Shown here: positions 46,572 through 59,713 of the stretch, piece by piece
Position numbering within the stretch: position 1 is the first letter of the stretch
How the letters are laid out: each line of letters opens with the position of its first letter
NCBI RefSeq assembly: GCF_029852145.1
Contig: NC_079978.1
Coordinates: 18,395,774-18,459,773 of the forward strand
Direction of reading: 5' to 3'
Source of the DNA: Microplitis mediator
Taxonomy: Eukaryota > Arthropoda > Insecta > Hymenoptera > Braconidae
Length of the DNA stretch: 64,000 nucleotides
Notes under the pieces: generated by a model
Told to the model about the DNA's origin: nothing
The model's input: only the letters and a program-made list of their open reading frames with translations
Database searches by the model: none
Position numbers and translations under genes: made by a program

Positions 46572-47252
46572 CACTGTAAAAAATTCGTGGAGTGAATGCG
46601 GATTAAATCCGGAGTGAATGCGGGGCGAATGAATTTTTAATTATTCACTCCCCTCGGAGTGAAATTCACTCCGGAGCGGAGTTTTGAAAATATTATTAAT
46701 AAAATATAACTCCACTCAATAAAATCGAAGTAAAAATTCGCGTATTACATTATTGATCAGCTGATATGCACACACATACGCACATACATCTTTAGGCACA
46801 CACGCGCACTCGCACACACTCACACGCACGCACACATTTGCACACACGCACACATTCGAACACACGCACACATTTGCACACACGCACACATTTTCACACA
46901 CGCACACATTTGCACACACGCACAAATTTGCACACATGTACACATTTGCACACACGCACACAAACACCTGCACACACCCAAACACACACATGCACACACA
47001 CACACACAAATTGTTTAGCAGTTTAATATAAATTAATATAAATTTATTTAAGTATTAAAACTCCGGACCGGAGTGAATTAGGAGTGAAATAAAATCCGCG
47101 TCACTCCGAGATCACTCCGCTAAAAAAAACTCCCAATTCACTCCGCATGCGGAGTGATTTTTTTTAAACTCCGGAACTCCGAGTGGCGGAGTGAATCCGG
47201 AGTGAATTCGGATTTTATTTCACTCCCAATTCACTCCGGATTTTTTACAGTG
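46572..47252. mobile_element. CACTGTAAAAAATTCG element, compact copy (681 bp)
   Basis: Ends as in 10448-12275 with TA at 46570-46571 and 47253-47254. Uninterrupted, so it serves as the reference for the nested insertions in the two longer copies. CA-rich tract at 46770-47015. Confidence 0.9.
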
Positions 47253-47269
47253 TACTTTAATTATGATTA

Positions 47270-47329
47270 AAGATATTTTAAAAAAGCAAATATGCATTGC
47301 AATACATATTTGCTTTTTTAAAATATCTT
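47270..47329. other. Perfect 25-bp hairpin
   Basis: Arms 47270-47294 and 47305-47329 are fully complementary (AGCAAATATG core) with a 10-base loop, starting 16 bases after the TA of the preceding element. Could be a MITE remnant or a small-RNA precursor; nothing further to decide. Confidence 0.6.
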
Positions 47330-47692
47330 CTTTGGAATTAAAACTGACTTATATTAAATATTTTACTTTGAAGTTAATAATAAATAGTAATTAACAAATA
47401 AAAAATTAGCAATTTAAAGTCAGTAATCAAACTTTTTCAAAAATCGAAAGTGTCAGTCGAAAAATGTTAATGACTTTTATTTTATAATAAAAACTATTAA
47501 AAAGTTTCTTTTCTTCCTTTGCATGGAATAGTTATGTGAAATGTAATTTTCTTTATGTAAATTACTCGCAAGAAAATGTAATTTAATCAAATTTATTTAA
47601 TATCCAGAAATTTTTTTGTCCCTTCTTCAAGGGGTCCCCATTTTGCCCGCAAAAAATGAAAGTTTTTTTTTTAACTACAGCTGAAAATTTTT

Positions 47693-48490
47693 AACTTCCC
47701 GCTAAGAAAATTGTAAATTTTCAAAAATTCGGGAAGTTATTGGTTTCGGTCCGATTTACGAAAATCGAATTTCCATCAGATGTCGACGTTTCGAGGTCCT
47801 AGGAAGCTATCCTGACTAATTTCACGATGATGTCCGAGTGTATGTATGTGTGTACGTACGTATGTATGTATGTAAATATTCATAACTCTTGAACGGATGA
47901 ACCGATTTTGATCGTTGAGGTGTCATTCGACGCGGCTTGTTAATGTCTTGAGGCCGTAAAAATTTGAACTTAATCGGTAGGGTGCGTTCAGAGATATTTC
48001 GAAAATAAAATTTTTTCAAAAATGTTTTATTTAGATAACTTTGAATTTGCTCGATAGATTGATTCCAAAATCTAATCAGCTCTAAAACTCTATAAGCCAC
48101 GTCGAATGCCACCTCAACCATCAAAATCGGTTCATTCGTTCAAGAGAAACCGTTGACGAAAGAATTCAAAAAAAATTTTTTTTTTGGTTTTTTCGAAATT
48201 TCTCAAAAACGACTCGATAAATCGATTTCAAAATTTGATCAGCTTTAGAACTTGATAAAACACGTCGATTGCCGCCTCAACCATCAAAATCGGTTAATTC
48301 GTTCGCGAGATATCGTGGGAGAAAGAAATGCTAAAAAATGGTTTTTTACAAAACAATGGCATACAAAAGTATTTGCGAGCTCGAAGAGCTCGAAAATGTA
48401 TTCACAATAATGTTTTCGAGCTCAACGAGCTCGAAAACAGCGGGAAGTTTTGAGGCTGGCCCGCAGGGTCAACTGACAGACCGATTTTTT
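47693..48490 (+). repeat. AACTTCCCGC dispersed repeat, full copy
   Basis: The most complete copy: AACTTCCCGCTAAGAAAATT start, GAACGGATGAACCGATTTTG, TCATTCGACGCGGCTTGTTA, two GAGCTCGAAGAGCTCGAAAA-type palindromes, AACAGCGGGAAGTTTTGAGG end. Confidence 0.8.
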
Positions 48491-49260
48491 TTTATTTACT
48501 TTGAATGTCACAAAAAAATCAGATTTAACGTATGTCAGTCTTGAAAACTTACTATTTCCTTAAGTACCCCGTTTTTCCCTCTTCCTCTACATTTTTGATA
48601 ATTTTTTTATTAAGCTAAATTTAGTACCAAGTAAAGCTGAGTTGAATAAAAAGTTATCGATAAACAATAAACGATAAAAAAAAGTCATTTGATCACAATA
48701 AAAAAAAAAAATCGATGTTTGAGAACATTTGCTCGGAAGACATTAAATTTTCAATGTCCATCGTCCAAGTATAAAGCACCTGTCGCCAATCTCTGTGGCC
48801 ATTACTACGAGAGTAACATCTTGCCAAAGCGTTTCTCTATTCTAGTATCTGTGATATAATACATAATAGAAAAGTTTTTAAAGAATACAATAAAAATTTT
48901 TTGAATGCAATATTTCCACGTACTACAAGCGTTATTAAAAATTACACAAAAATATAAGTATATAATAGCCTCAAAAAATACTAAATATTCTTTAATTACG
49001 TAATATCGTATAAATTGAATTTTATAATTTATTTTTATCATTGCCTTTGGCTGTTTTGTTCTTCTTGCAGACGAAGAGTCAAAGAAGCTTAAGAAAGTGA
49101 TTATTAAATTAAAGTAGTTGTCGTGCTATGCCTCATCAGTAAAATTTCATAAAATTGAAGTATGATACTAAGTCAGATGACCTGAATGTAATTGAAAGTA
49201 ATTAAAAGAAGCAGAATTTTGGACCAATTGTGAAATATTGACAATCAGAGTGCAAGTAAT
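48491..49260. other. AT-rich intronic sequence
   Basis: A splice-acceptor-like TTCTTCTTGCAG at 49059-49070 is followed by only 15 codons before a stop and does not continue neuroligin. No gene seen. Confidence 0.4.
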
Positions 49261-49406
49261 TATAGTTAAGTCTGCAAAAGAACGGGCTTTTCTCCCACCA
49301 TTCTTCTACTAAGTCATTACTGCGTATGCGCGTTAGTGCAAAGTCATGAACTTCATCATAGCTAAGTAGTGGGAAAAAAGCCCATTCTTTTGCAGACTCA
49401 ACTATA
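49261..49406. mobile_element. Roughly 145-bp MITE, TATAGTTAAGTCTGCAAAAG ends
   Basis: Inverted ends TATAGTTAAGTCTGCAAAAG / CTTTTGCAGACTCAACTATA continuing into GGGCTTTTCTCCCAC and GTGGGAAAAAAGCCC. Exact target duplication not resolved. Confidence 0.8.
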
Positions 49407-49465
49407 ACATGTAGTAGGTCGAATTAACCTGAAAAAGTCATATTTTCAGGTGTATTTCAACACTG

Positions 49466-50290
49466 AGTAAAAAATGTATATTTTCAAGAAAAAATGCTTA
49501 ATTTAAGTATTTTAGTTACTTAAATATTGCCAAGCAGTTATTTTCTTCAATCAAGTAAAATAATTTCTTTATTAAAGTATTTTATTTGCTTGCAATACTA
49601 AGAAAAAAATTTTATTTTGTCAAAAAAATATTAGTAGACATGCCTATTTTTTATCTAATGTTGTGCAGATTAATTTCGTACCTTAACAAACATTTTTTTT
49701 ATTAGTAAATAATTTTACCCTACCTAAGATTCGAACCCAGACCGATCGAGACTTATGACCTACGCCTTAGCGCGCTCAGCCACGGTGGCTTTGGAAATCA
49801 TGTTTTTAATAAACTCTTAAGTTATTCATCGATGTCTGTCATCTTAAATATTTATTTACACAACTGAATAATAAAATTTAAATATTTGATAGTTTATAGA
49901 AGTAGCTCGCGAAAAAATGAGTATATTTTATATTTTTATCAACACCAATGAGAAATTTCATTTTGTTATAAAAACAAATTTTTTTCCTAGTGCAATAATT
50001 TTTTTCTAATTTTTAATTATATCTTTCTTCAATTCCTTTTTTTATTTAACCAAACAATTGCTGTATTGAAGTTTTTAATTGTAATAAATTTGAGAACGTA
50101 TCAACTGAATTGAATAAATATTTGCTTGCCAAGTAATTCATGCTTCTAGAAATTTATTACTAAAGTGCAGCAATAGTTTTCTTTAAATGAAAACTATCAA
50201 TTCAATTTTCCAAAAAATTACTTATTTTGAATATTTATGGAAACAAGAAAAAAATTACTTTAATTTAATTTTTTTTTTCTCTCAGTAAAA
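49466..50290. mobile_element. Probable TIR element (CACTGAG / CTCAGTA ends) with a tRNA-like module
   Basis: Weak inverted ends around 49463 (ACACTGAGTAAAAAATG) and 50285 (TTTTTTCTCTCAGTA). AT-rich interior of AAGTAATT-type repeats. The boundaries are tentative. Confidence 0.35.
49720..49795 (-). pseudogene. tRNA-like module, best preserved of the window
   Basis: Minus strand: A box TGGCTGAGCGC (49772-49782), B box GGGTTCGAATC (49728-49738), T stem pairs with two wobbles. Type II-like spacing. The acceptor stem pairs only at its outer positions, so a functional tRNA is unlikely. Confidence 0.55.
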
Positions 50291-51048
50291 TAGCTATCAG
50301 TTGGGATCTTTTCAATAACTAATAGATTGTTGGAAAAACAATTATAAATTAGACAAAAAAAATAAACTTTGTTACCAATTAGTAACACAGTTATAAATAT
50401 TCAAAGGTATCTGTCGCACAATTTCGAAATGTGCAAAAGTGAGTAAGTAATATGGAGTGAAAGAGCAAACAATAGCAAACGAGAGAGTGGGCAATAGCTA
50501 CACTAAAGGTAGCACGGCAATTACCTTAAACATACAATTTATTGTTTGTAAAACGATGAATCATAAATATTTTTATTCATTCTACTTGAGATAATTTGTT
50601 CAAAGAAAATTATAAATTTCATTCCAAGAAAATGAGTTTGGAATCTTAAATGTTTTTTTTCAATTTTACATCTACATTTTTAATGAAAGTAAATATTGTT
50701 TTTCATTAATAAAAAGAAGTCTTACTATATATGTGGAAACTATAAAGAAAGGAAATAAAATTGTTTTAAAATATATTTTTTAATCGTAATTCCTTGCATA
50801 GAATATTATTTATACGCGATTTCAGAAGCCCGGTACTTATTCTTGATATTTATTTATTTATTTATTTTTTTTTTTTTAAGTCTTTGCTAACAAGTCCGAA
50901 AACACGGTAGTATCTCGCGCCAAGTACACGGTCAAACACATATGTGTGTGCATGTACATGGGCGACGCGAGACGGCCGTGTCTCTATACCGGAGTCAGTA
51001 GGCCTGTTTAACTTCACTTATATTTTAAACTGATAGTTCTTCATAAAT

Positions 51049-51176
51049 ATGACACCCAATTATCATCAAAATTTTCAAATTTTATTTCTACAGAAAAATC
51101 ATTATTAATTAATTAATTAATAATACTTTTTCTGTGGAAATAAAATTTGAAAATTTTGATGATAATTGTGTGTCAG
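51049..51176. repeat. Inverted repeat, about 50-bp arms
   Basis: GACACCCAATTATCATCAAA and its inverse TTTGATGATAATTGTGTGTC flank an ATTAATTAATTAAT centre. Probably a small MITE. Confidence 0.75.
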
Positions 51177-51189
51177 ATAATTTTTAATA

Positions 51190-51707
51190 GTAAATCCTAA
51201 ACGTGATATTTTTTTTTAGACATTTTTCTTAAAAAAAAAACTGGAATATGGAATTAAAAAAATCGAAAAAAAATAGATCCCATCGTTGTCCCATTATGAG
51301 CATAGCTGGAAAAGTTGTACAATAGGTGACAGTTTGCTGTGAAAAATTATGAGGAAAATCGATCAGTACGTGTTTTTTGTAAATCGACAATTGATACTTA
51401 AAAGTTAAAATTTCAATAGAATTGTGGTTCAAAAAAATTTTTTGATATTTTTTACTGAAAAGATGTCTCAAAACGAACATTTTTTGTCTCTTTGAAAATT
51501 TTATGTAAACCACTTTTCGCGAAGTTATAGGCGTTTGAAAATAAAATCTCTACATTTTTCAAAATTCGATATTTCGAAACGGTTGGAGGAAAAAATTTGA
51601 AAAAATCATGAAGGCCTCTTTCAACCTATACTAAAAGATTAAAAAGTTTCAAAAAAATCCGAGGTGCAAAAGCTAAATGGTGTTCAATTCGGCATGGAAC
51701 GCCCCAT
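51190..51707. repeat. GGGGCRTTCCATGCC repeat, right end
   Basis: Ends TTCGGCATGGAACGCCCC; the same terminus appears head to head at 57750-57800. Interior is AT-rich. The left end is not defined. Confidence 0.5.
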
Positions 51708-51761
51708 ATTTACTTCGTATATATATACGTACTCATATAGTCAGGTTTGTAGATCAAGAGT

Positions 51762-52152
51762 TTCCATCAACTTGACGACAAGCTGTTGCCAATTATAAGA
51801 TATTCCAACTCTCGACTGCAACATGGGTACAATTTTAACCACAAGTTGTTTTAAATCGACAATGAATTTTTCAAGTCAAGTTCACAGGAAGTTGTGGAAA
51901 TGAAACCGAAGAAAAAAGTTATTTTAATTGGATGGGTGCTGACTGCAAAGAGTTGTTGTTTAATTCATTGACGTCAACTTTCCTACAACTCCCTGTCAAA
52001 TTGAAAATAATTGTTGTTTTTCGACAACTTCCTCGCAACTTTCAAGCTACTCCTTCTGTCTTACCTTCCAAAGATGACAGTCGATAGTTGTTAGAATATC
52101 TCATAGTTGGCAATAACTTGTCGTCAAATTGAAGGAAACTTTCACTGATTTG
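51762..52152. mobile_element. TIR element, TTTCCATCAACTTGACGACAA ends
   Basis: About 75 bases at each end are inverse (CAACTTGACGACAAGCTGTT near 51768; AATAACTTGTCGTCAAATTG near 52112). Interior of ACAACTT/AAGTTGT motifs. No coding sequence. Confidence 0.75.
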
Positions 52153-52305
52153 AAATTGACGGATTAGAACGCATAAAAAATAATATGAAGCTTGAAAAAT
52201 TAACTTATTTTTTTTTTTTAATATTTTTTTATATCAGAAAAAAGTTTTTTATCAGAAGAATAGTTAAGTAAACGATTTTACTCTACAAGAAAATTTTAAA
52301 TCGCC

Positions 52306-53445
52306 TCGGAAACAGATTCTCTGTAGAAGTTGCGCCGAGTACACGTTCAATATTGATCTCAGGCTGCATTAAAAGTAATATTTTACCCTAGCGAATCCGA
52401 ATTACGGAAATCACCGTATTCCATCTCAAAATACAGTAGTTTACTGCAAATTTGCAGAAATTTACAGTAATTGGCGGTAATTTTTTGTGAAAACCCCGCT
52501 AATTAAAGGTAAGTTACCGCAATTTGTTGCATTTTTACCGTAACACAGTGAAATATCTCACTTTACGGTAAAATTCCGTAATTTTGCTGTAAATCTGCAC
52601 GTTTGCAGTGAAATACTGCAATGTTACCAAAATGTATTGAAGTTTCACCGCAAAATGGCGCAGAACTATCGCAAATTCACGGTAAATTACTGGTGCCGCG
52701 ACCGGTTACCCTCGGACAAAATAACCAAAAAAAAAATAACTTTGTTGTAAAAATAACCTGAACAACATTAACCTGAAAAAATTCACATAAATCTATAACG
52801 ATAAAATTCGTACTTGAAGGTTATTGTTGTTCAGGTTATTTCATAACAAAGTTTTTTTTTTCAGATTATTTTGTTACGAGGTTATTTTGTCAGGTTTATT
52901 TTGTCGAGCTTATTTCGTTCGAGGGCAATTTGTTACGGAACCAAATTACTATACGTTTAACGCAAATACCGTTATATACCGCAAAATGTCGTAACTTACC
53001 TCCAAATACCGTATTTTACCGTAAAATGCCGTAATTTACCATAATTCTTCCAAATACCGTAAATTACGATAATTACCGTAATTGAGATCCGCCAGAGTTA
53101 ACAAAAAGTATGAAATTATAAGAATACAAGGGACAAAGATTTTTAAAAAGTAAAAATTAAAAAATATTTGAAAGTACTTAATGTGCGTTCTGCAAAAAAA
53201 TTGGTTATTCAGTCGTGTAATATCTCTTTAATATCACACAATTAAATAATATTTTTAATTGACTTTAACAGCGCACTCCAAGTACGTTCAAGTATTTTTT
53301 TTTAATTTTTAAAAATCTCATTTACTTGTTATTTTTATGGTTTCAGACTTTTTTGTAAGAATATTACTTTTAATGCAGCCTGAGATCAATGTTGGACGTG
53401 TACTTGGCGCAAGTTTTTACAGAGAATCTGTTTTTCGGGGCGATT
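52306..53445. mobile_element. Element with 85-bp inverted ends (GATCTCAGGCTGCATTAAAA)
   Basis: The left arm (52306-52390) and right arm (about 53360-53445) share GATCTCAGGCTGCATTAAAA and AGTACACG in inverse order. The centre consists of TTTACGGTAAA palindromes (52400-53090) interrupted by a separate insert at about 52694-52940 with AATAACCTGAACAACA inverted pairs. Confidence 0.75.
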
Positions 53446-54533
53446 GAATTTACTACTTAAATTTTCACGTGAATCTGTACTTTGTTAAATTTTTTAGAAA
53501 TTCAAAAAATAATTTCTTATTCAAGGCTAACTCATTCCGTTAAAAAAAAAAAAAAAAAAAAACATCACAAGAATTAGAAAACTTAAATTTTCCCTTAACG
53601 TTCTCAGTTTGTTTATCTTTTACCCATTAATTTTTTATTTTTGATCAACCTGTTATCCTCTATTTCTACTATCGTAAACAATAAATTAACATTTTAATTT
53701 CCTTACTATGATCTTCCACAACAACATTTTAATATTGTTATTTTTAATTTAAAAAATTATTCTATAGTTTTTTTTTCCTATTTTAGTCTTTTGAATTTTA
53801 AATTACATGCAACTAAAAAAAAAAAACAAATATCAATATGCTTAAAATTTTTTCATTAATATAGCCAACAACTTTCTTATAAACTTGTTTTTTTTTTTTT
53901 TTTATACATAATAAAGTTAGAGGATACCCTGAAATTGACGGAACTATTCAGAGATATTTTATTTCACTAAAAAAAAAAAAAAAAAAGGATTTCTCTTGTT
54001 ACGTTCTGGGGTATGACCCAAAATAAATTAAAAATATGAATAATTTTTAATTATTTAATTTAACGTTCAGGTTTGACATAATTAGGGTGTCTATAGACCC
54101 CAGGCGTGTCCGTCGTCGATCATTAATGATTATGATTTTTTTTTAATATTTGATTAGGGTTATATAATAAATGCTACACCAAATTTAATAAATTTAGGTA
54201 TGTTTTAATTAATAAAATTAAGGGTTGAGTCAGTCAGTCACCGGACCGAGACCCGGTGACTTAGATGTTCGTCGGCTGACTGCCATCTCCTGGCTCTCGA
54301 TTTTTCATGCAGTACAAATTAAAAATACAAAGGAAAATTATAAAATTAAATCTTACAACATTGCTCTCAGGTTCCATATGAGAACGTCGAGGCAGTCCAA
54401 CTCTCATACACGTAGAAAATTATCATGTCTACACGTATGAACTGCGTCGACATTCTTAAAATGCTTATCAGCAATATTTTCGTTGCAAATGGATTGAAAT
54501 TTAATTTATTTCAATAATTAATTAAATAAACTA
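53446..54533. other. AT-rich intronic sequence
   Basis: Poly-A/poly-T runs. A more balanced stretch at 54225-54450 has a 71-codon frame without recognisable features. No gene called. Confidence 0.4.
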
Positions 54534-55429
54534 CACGGAAAGAAAATTATAGGAAGTTTTGCTATGCATTATGGGAATGGTTCCCATAATGGTATGGGAA
54601 TAGTACCTATACTACTATAGGGATGGTTCCTATATATTATGGGAACCATCCCCATAATAGTATGAGAATAGTTCCCATACCATTATGGGAACCATTCCCA
54701 TACTATTATGGGAATGAGTCCCATATCATTATGGGAACCATTCCCATAATGGTATGGGAATCATTCCCATACTATTATGGGAATGGTTCTCATATTGGTA
54801 TAGGAACTATTCCTATGATATTATGGGAACTATTCCCATAATGTTATGGGAACCATCCCTATAATATCATAAAATTTTTTTTTTGCACAATAGTGTAGAA
54901 ATTTCCCAAAATTTGAATTTTCTTGAATGTTTTGTGCTGACAAAAAATTCTTGTTAAAAATTTTAATGTTTTTTTGCCAAATACGATTTTTTTTTTCAAT
55001 GTTTGAATTTTTGTTTTTATGTTTAATAATATTTCTGTGTATTGTAGAAGTGATTACCACACTTTTTTAAATTAATTTTTCATGATAATATGGATCCATT
55101 CCCATAATATTATAGGAATGGTTCCTATAATAGTATGGGAACTATTCCCATAATATTAAGGGAATGGTTCCTATAATATTATAGAAAGTATTCCTATAAT
55201 TATAGGAACCATTCCTATAGTGTTATGGGTATCATTCCCATAATTATAGGAACTATTCCTATAATTATGGGAAACATTCCTATAATTATAGGAACTACTC
55301 CTATAATTATGGGAAACATTCCTATAATTATAGGAACCGCTCCCATAATTTATGGTCGTAATTCCTATGATGGTATAGAAAAAAATTTCACAAAATTATG
55401 GGAACCGCTGCCATAATTTTCTCTCCGTG
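54534..55429. mobile_element. CACGGAAAGAAAATTAT element, inverted full copy with core
   Basis: TA at 54532-54533 and 55430-55431. Reverse orientation relative to 39392-40444. The shared core (about 54870-55085) encodes an identical 76-codon GTG-initiated frame in both, pointing to recent common origin. Inserted immediately beside the 55431-55740 remnant. Confidence 0.88.
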
Positions 55430-55430
55430 T

Positions 55431-55740
55431 ATCTATATTATTAAGAGAATAAGGAAAATTTTGTTTCCGCCATATCTATTTAATAGAATTAGTTAATGTT
55501 ATTAAAATTGGTATCATTAGATAGGTCTTGACTTGAATTTGTGCCTTTTCATACTTTAAACTCTTTTTAATTCCCAAGTATTGAGGTAAATAGATTTATC
55601 TATATCATTCGAATCACATTTAAATTACGCGGGAAAAAAGACGATCGTATTTATTTTCTTTAAATAAATTAATACTTTAATTATTCTGTCACTAAATATG
55701 ACTGAATGTCACTGAATATATCTATATTATTTATATCGCG
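55431..55740. repeat. Inverted third copy of the peptide-gene 3' flank
   Basis: Reverse complement matches 21130-21410. If the orientation is extended, a peptide gene would lie upstream of 54534 on the plus strand, but none is recognisable there. Confidence 0.65.
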
Positions 55741-57770
55741 TTACTTATTCCAAAATGACAGATTTTTATACTTCCTTTTGGTTTTAGGAAGCTTCTCAAA
55801 GCCAAAAAAATGTGCATAGAAAAGAAAAGGGTTCATTGACACAAAAAATCTTTACTCGCCTAAAAAAAATTCTTACTTACCCCAAGAAATTTTTTGCAGT
55901 GTGAATTGAAAACAAAAATTGATTGAGAACTAGAAAAAATTACTTGGAGCAAGGAATTATTTCTTGACCAAAAAAATCTTTTCTCGCTCCAAGACAATTT
56001 TTGTATTTAATTGATAATTCATAAAATTTCTTGGTGCAAATTAAAATTTTGTTGCGTCAAGAAATCCTTTTTTTCTGAGTATTTTATAAATTTAGTAGTG
56101 ATATGTGGGCAGTCACATTGTGACTGCAGGTTGCTCGTATTTATTTAATTAACTAATTAATTTGACGGTAACGTAACACTCTAATTTTTGAAGCATTGAA
56201 AAAATTCACTATTATTAAATTAGAAATGTGATTAAAAAAAAATAACAGCAAAGTTGAAAAATATAAAATCGTAAAATTAATTTCTTAATTAGAAGAAACC
56301 CAATAATGCGATTAGTAATTAATTCAAAAGTAATTAATTATCATTTAAATCGAAATAATAATTATTATTCTTAACAATGTCTAATGTCCATTTTAATGAC
56401 AAAAAAAAACGACATCGTTATCCTCAGACAATAAATGAGCTTACGATATTCCGTCCATGATGACATTCTTCTTTCTCTCTCCCTCTCTTTCTCTTCTATC
56501 AAAGTTTGATTTACTTTCAATCCCCAGAGGAAAATTGCAAAGTTACTTCAGCAACTCGATTTTCTTCTACCTTATATACCTTAGCTTCATCAGCAAACGT
56601 CTTTCGTCGTTATCCCTGGTACTTAAACTGCTGCTAGATATCGTTGACGGTTTCTTTATTATACTCAGGCTGTATTGTTTTGTGTTTATTATTGATCTCA
56701 ACGCCTTTCCGTTAGAAGTGATAAGTGAACAAGTTTTCAATTACGCCGTACTTGAAACATTTTCTCATAACATTCTTTTCAGATACATTATTTACATCCT
56801 ATATATAGTATAAATTTTTTTTTTCTTTGTTATTACAAAATTACCAAACTTTAATTATTAATTATAACACTGATAATATCCTATTGATTCATCGTTAATT
56901 GGGTAATAAAATATTCTCATTAAAGTATAGAAATTATTTATCAAAATCCATGACTTTTTTTCTTTATTAAGCTTTAATTAGAGAAAAGAAATGGGGGCAA
57001 AACAGACCCCATAAAATATAATATTATTTTTTTTCACTGCATCTCTTTTTTTGTAGTCACTAAATAAGTCTTCGATAGCAATATATGACTCGGTCATAAA
57101 AAATAAAAAAAAAATGTTAAAAAATCTAAAAGTGCACACTTTCGCTCGTTTTATTTTTAATTTATAAACAAACAATGAACAAATTGTTGTCGCAACATTT
57201 CAATAAAAATTTTCAATTTATATAATTGGCACAGTAGGAAAATATTATTTGTTTATATTTATTGAAATTTTGGTGAAAAATTGAAAAATCTTAAAAAAAC
57301 TCGAATTTTTGATGAAAAAAATGCGAAAAAATTGCTTAAAAAATCGAAGATATTTGAATCCCACTTTGGAAAAGGGCTTGAAAAATTCGTTTTACAGTCT
57401 AGTAAAACATATATTTTTTTCAAGTAAATTCAAAATGTCGGTCTTCAAAAAAAGTCAAAATTTGAGTTAAAATGTAAGAAAAAACGGTGAAAAAGAAAAA
57501 TTTTTTTTTCGAAAACTACATTTAAATGTGAAGAAAATAGCCACTGCCGAAATGAAATTACGATAATTTAATCAGGAGTTATGAATTTCTGAAAATTACC
57601 TCATCGTTATTTTTTCGCGATTTTCAAAAATTCATAACTCCAAGGTTTTGAAAATTAAGGGCTCAAAATTTAGAATTAGGTGTCTTTTCATATGTAAAAA
57701 AACATATATCAAATTCAACCGGATCAAAAATATGGTTTTCAAAATCAGGTGATTTGGCATGGAATGACCC
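55741..57770. other. Intronic sequence with CTTGG repeat field and AT-rich DNA
   Basis: 55790-56090 carries CTTGG..CAAGAAA units as in 17760-18900. A 118-codon frame at 56457-56813 is hydrophobic and low complexity and is not called. 57290-57770 ends with GGCATGGAATGACCC, the terminus of a GGGGCATTCCA repeat. Confidence 0.45.
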
Positions 57771-57776
57771 ATACAT

Positions 57777-58680
57777 ATGGGGCATTCCACGCCAAATCAA
57801 CCACTTTCGAACCCGACACCTTGAGATTTTGCTAAAAATTTTTTTTCTTTGTCTACCCCATCAAAAACGTTTTTCACAATTTTTTCAAATTTTTTCACCC
57901 AACCAAAAAAAAGTTATAAATTTTTGAAAAAATGGCTTTTTTTATTTTAAATAGCTATAACTTTTTCAAAATTCGACTGATTGGGACGTTTTTTTTTTCA
58001 AAATTTTTGTTTTTAAATGTACTTTTCGAAAAAAAATATAAAAAAATTATTGCAACCTATCTTTATTGTTTTTTTGTAGATTTTTGGAAAAAATCAAAAA
58101 TTTTTCGATACTTTGACATTTTCTGCTAATCTTGAAATTTTTTCAGAGTGATGTTTTGCCGATTTATATTTTTTTTTTCCAATTGAAAAAAAAACATTTT
58201 TTACAACTAGCTTTATTTCTTATAACACCATGCTTAAAATTTTTGAGAGTGCTCAGAGAACTTTTAAATTTGGAAAAAAAAAATAAAAACAATAAATTTA
58301 AATGGTAATCATCGAAATAATTTGAATTTTGTTCGAAAAATCAAGTTAAAAAATAGAAGGACCTTTTGAATCATTTTTTTGTATTTTTTTCTGAAAACTA
58401 CATTGAAAAACGAAGAAAATGAAAAACAAAAGTTTTCATTTGGTCCATTTTTGGACAGATGCTGGCAATTCAAAAAAAATTCCTTCTACACTCATTGTTT
58501 TGTGGTTAAAAGAATTTTTTTTTTTAATATAAACTTTCGAGTGGATGGTATTTTTTGACTCTACTGGGTAAAATAAGATATATGATGGCAAAATTCTTTG
58601 ATAATTCGATCATGAGACCAGTTGCTATAGTCCGATTTCTAAAGAAATCTACCTAAAAATTTGAGAGGACCTGTTTCGCC
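57777..58680. repeat. GGGGCATTCCACGCCAAATC repeat, head to head with its neighbour
   Basis: Starts GGGGCATTCCACGCCAAATC seven bases after the inverse terminus of the left-hand copy. Interior is A/T-run rich. The right end is not defined. Confidence 0.45.
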
Positions 58681-59713
58681 CTCTTTTTTTCTAATTGAAT
58701 ATTTTATTAAATGTTTATTTTCAATTCAATTTCCTCAAAAAAATCCCATTAAAAATACTTGCATCATTTATTAAATAAAAGTTTAAATTCCACATCTAAA
58801 TACATCATTTTTTTACGATAACTTTTATCATTTAAATATTTAAGAGATCCCTTAGGATTTTTTTGTGTTTAATGGGTAAATACCCGTAAAACTTTACAAA
58901 TACAAACGTATATCTATATATAAATGTATATACTTTCAAATTAATTAAAAATACGGCTCTCAGTGTTATTCCCTCGCGAAATGAAATCGTAAACTTTTAT
59001 TTTCAATACATATATATGAGTTATTTATTTATATATGTATATTTATATATATGTATATCTCTAAAAGCGTATTGTTGTTTTACTCATAAATTAAATAAAA
59101 CAATAAATATAAAAGTAAATTCAATCCATTTCAATTTATTTTAATTTATAATTCATCTAATTGATTTAATTTGAAGTTACAAAAATATTTTATTTATTTT
59201 CATAAATAAAACAAATCAACTACACTACAAAAAATTAAAATTTTTCAAATTACATTTAATAGTAAAATAATATTTTATTTTTTTATAAAACTAAACTTCC
59301 AAATAAATTAATTACAAAAAAAAAAAAAGGTGTTTTATATTTTATGCATTCAGTCTTTGAAATTTCTTTATATTTAAGATGATAAGAATTTTTTAACGTA
59401 AAGGTAAAACTTTTACCTTTGAAAGTGAAGAAATCCGCGAGGATGCCTTTTATCTTAAAAGCAAAATTGAATATAAAGAAAAAAATAAAACAAAATAAGT
59501 AAAACACTCTGGCATAAAAAAAACTTAACGTCATATTCCTCATCGACTTAATATGACTTATACATCAATATAAAAGGCAAGATAAAAGATGAAAGCTCAA
59601 TTCCATTCATTTTTATGCATTAAAGTTTATGTATATTCTTTTAACATTTAACTATCGATATATGTCATACTTTTTTTTTGTTCAAGCATCTAACATTCTT
59701 TATGTACCAATAG
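58681..59713 (+). other. Nlg: AT-rich end of the giant neuroligin intron
   Basis: Ends ...ATGTACCAATAG with the acceptor AG at 59712-59713, preceded by a pyrimidine-rich stretch (59669-59678). No gene seen. Confidence 0.5.

Noticed and set aside
49059..49120. TTCTTCTTGCAG followed by a short charged frame, as a possible neuroligin exon
   Set aside because: Only 15 codons before a stop, no match to neuroligin, and the flanking neuroligin exons already join perfectly.
49720..49795. Functional tRNA gene
   Set aside because: A and B boxes are good but the acceptor stem does not pair properly, and it lies within probable element sequence.
54225..54440. Possible third peptide gene near the 55431-55740 remnant
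   Set aside because: No signal peptide, no cysteine pattern and no matching splice sites upstream of 54534.
56457..56813. 118-codon hydrophobic frame
   Set aside because: Ser/Leu/Phe-rich translation of pyrimidine-rich AT DNA, no domain, no splice or promoter context.
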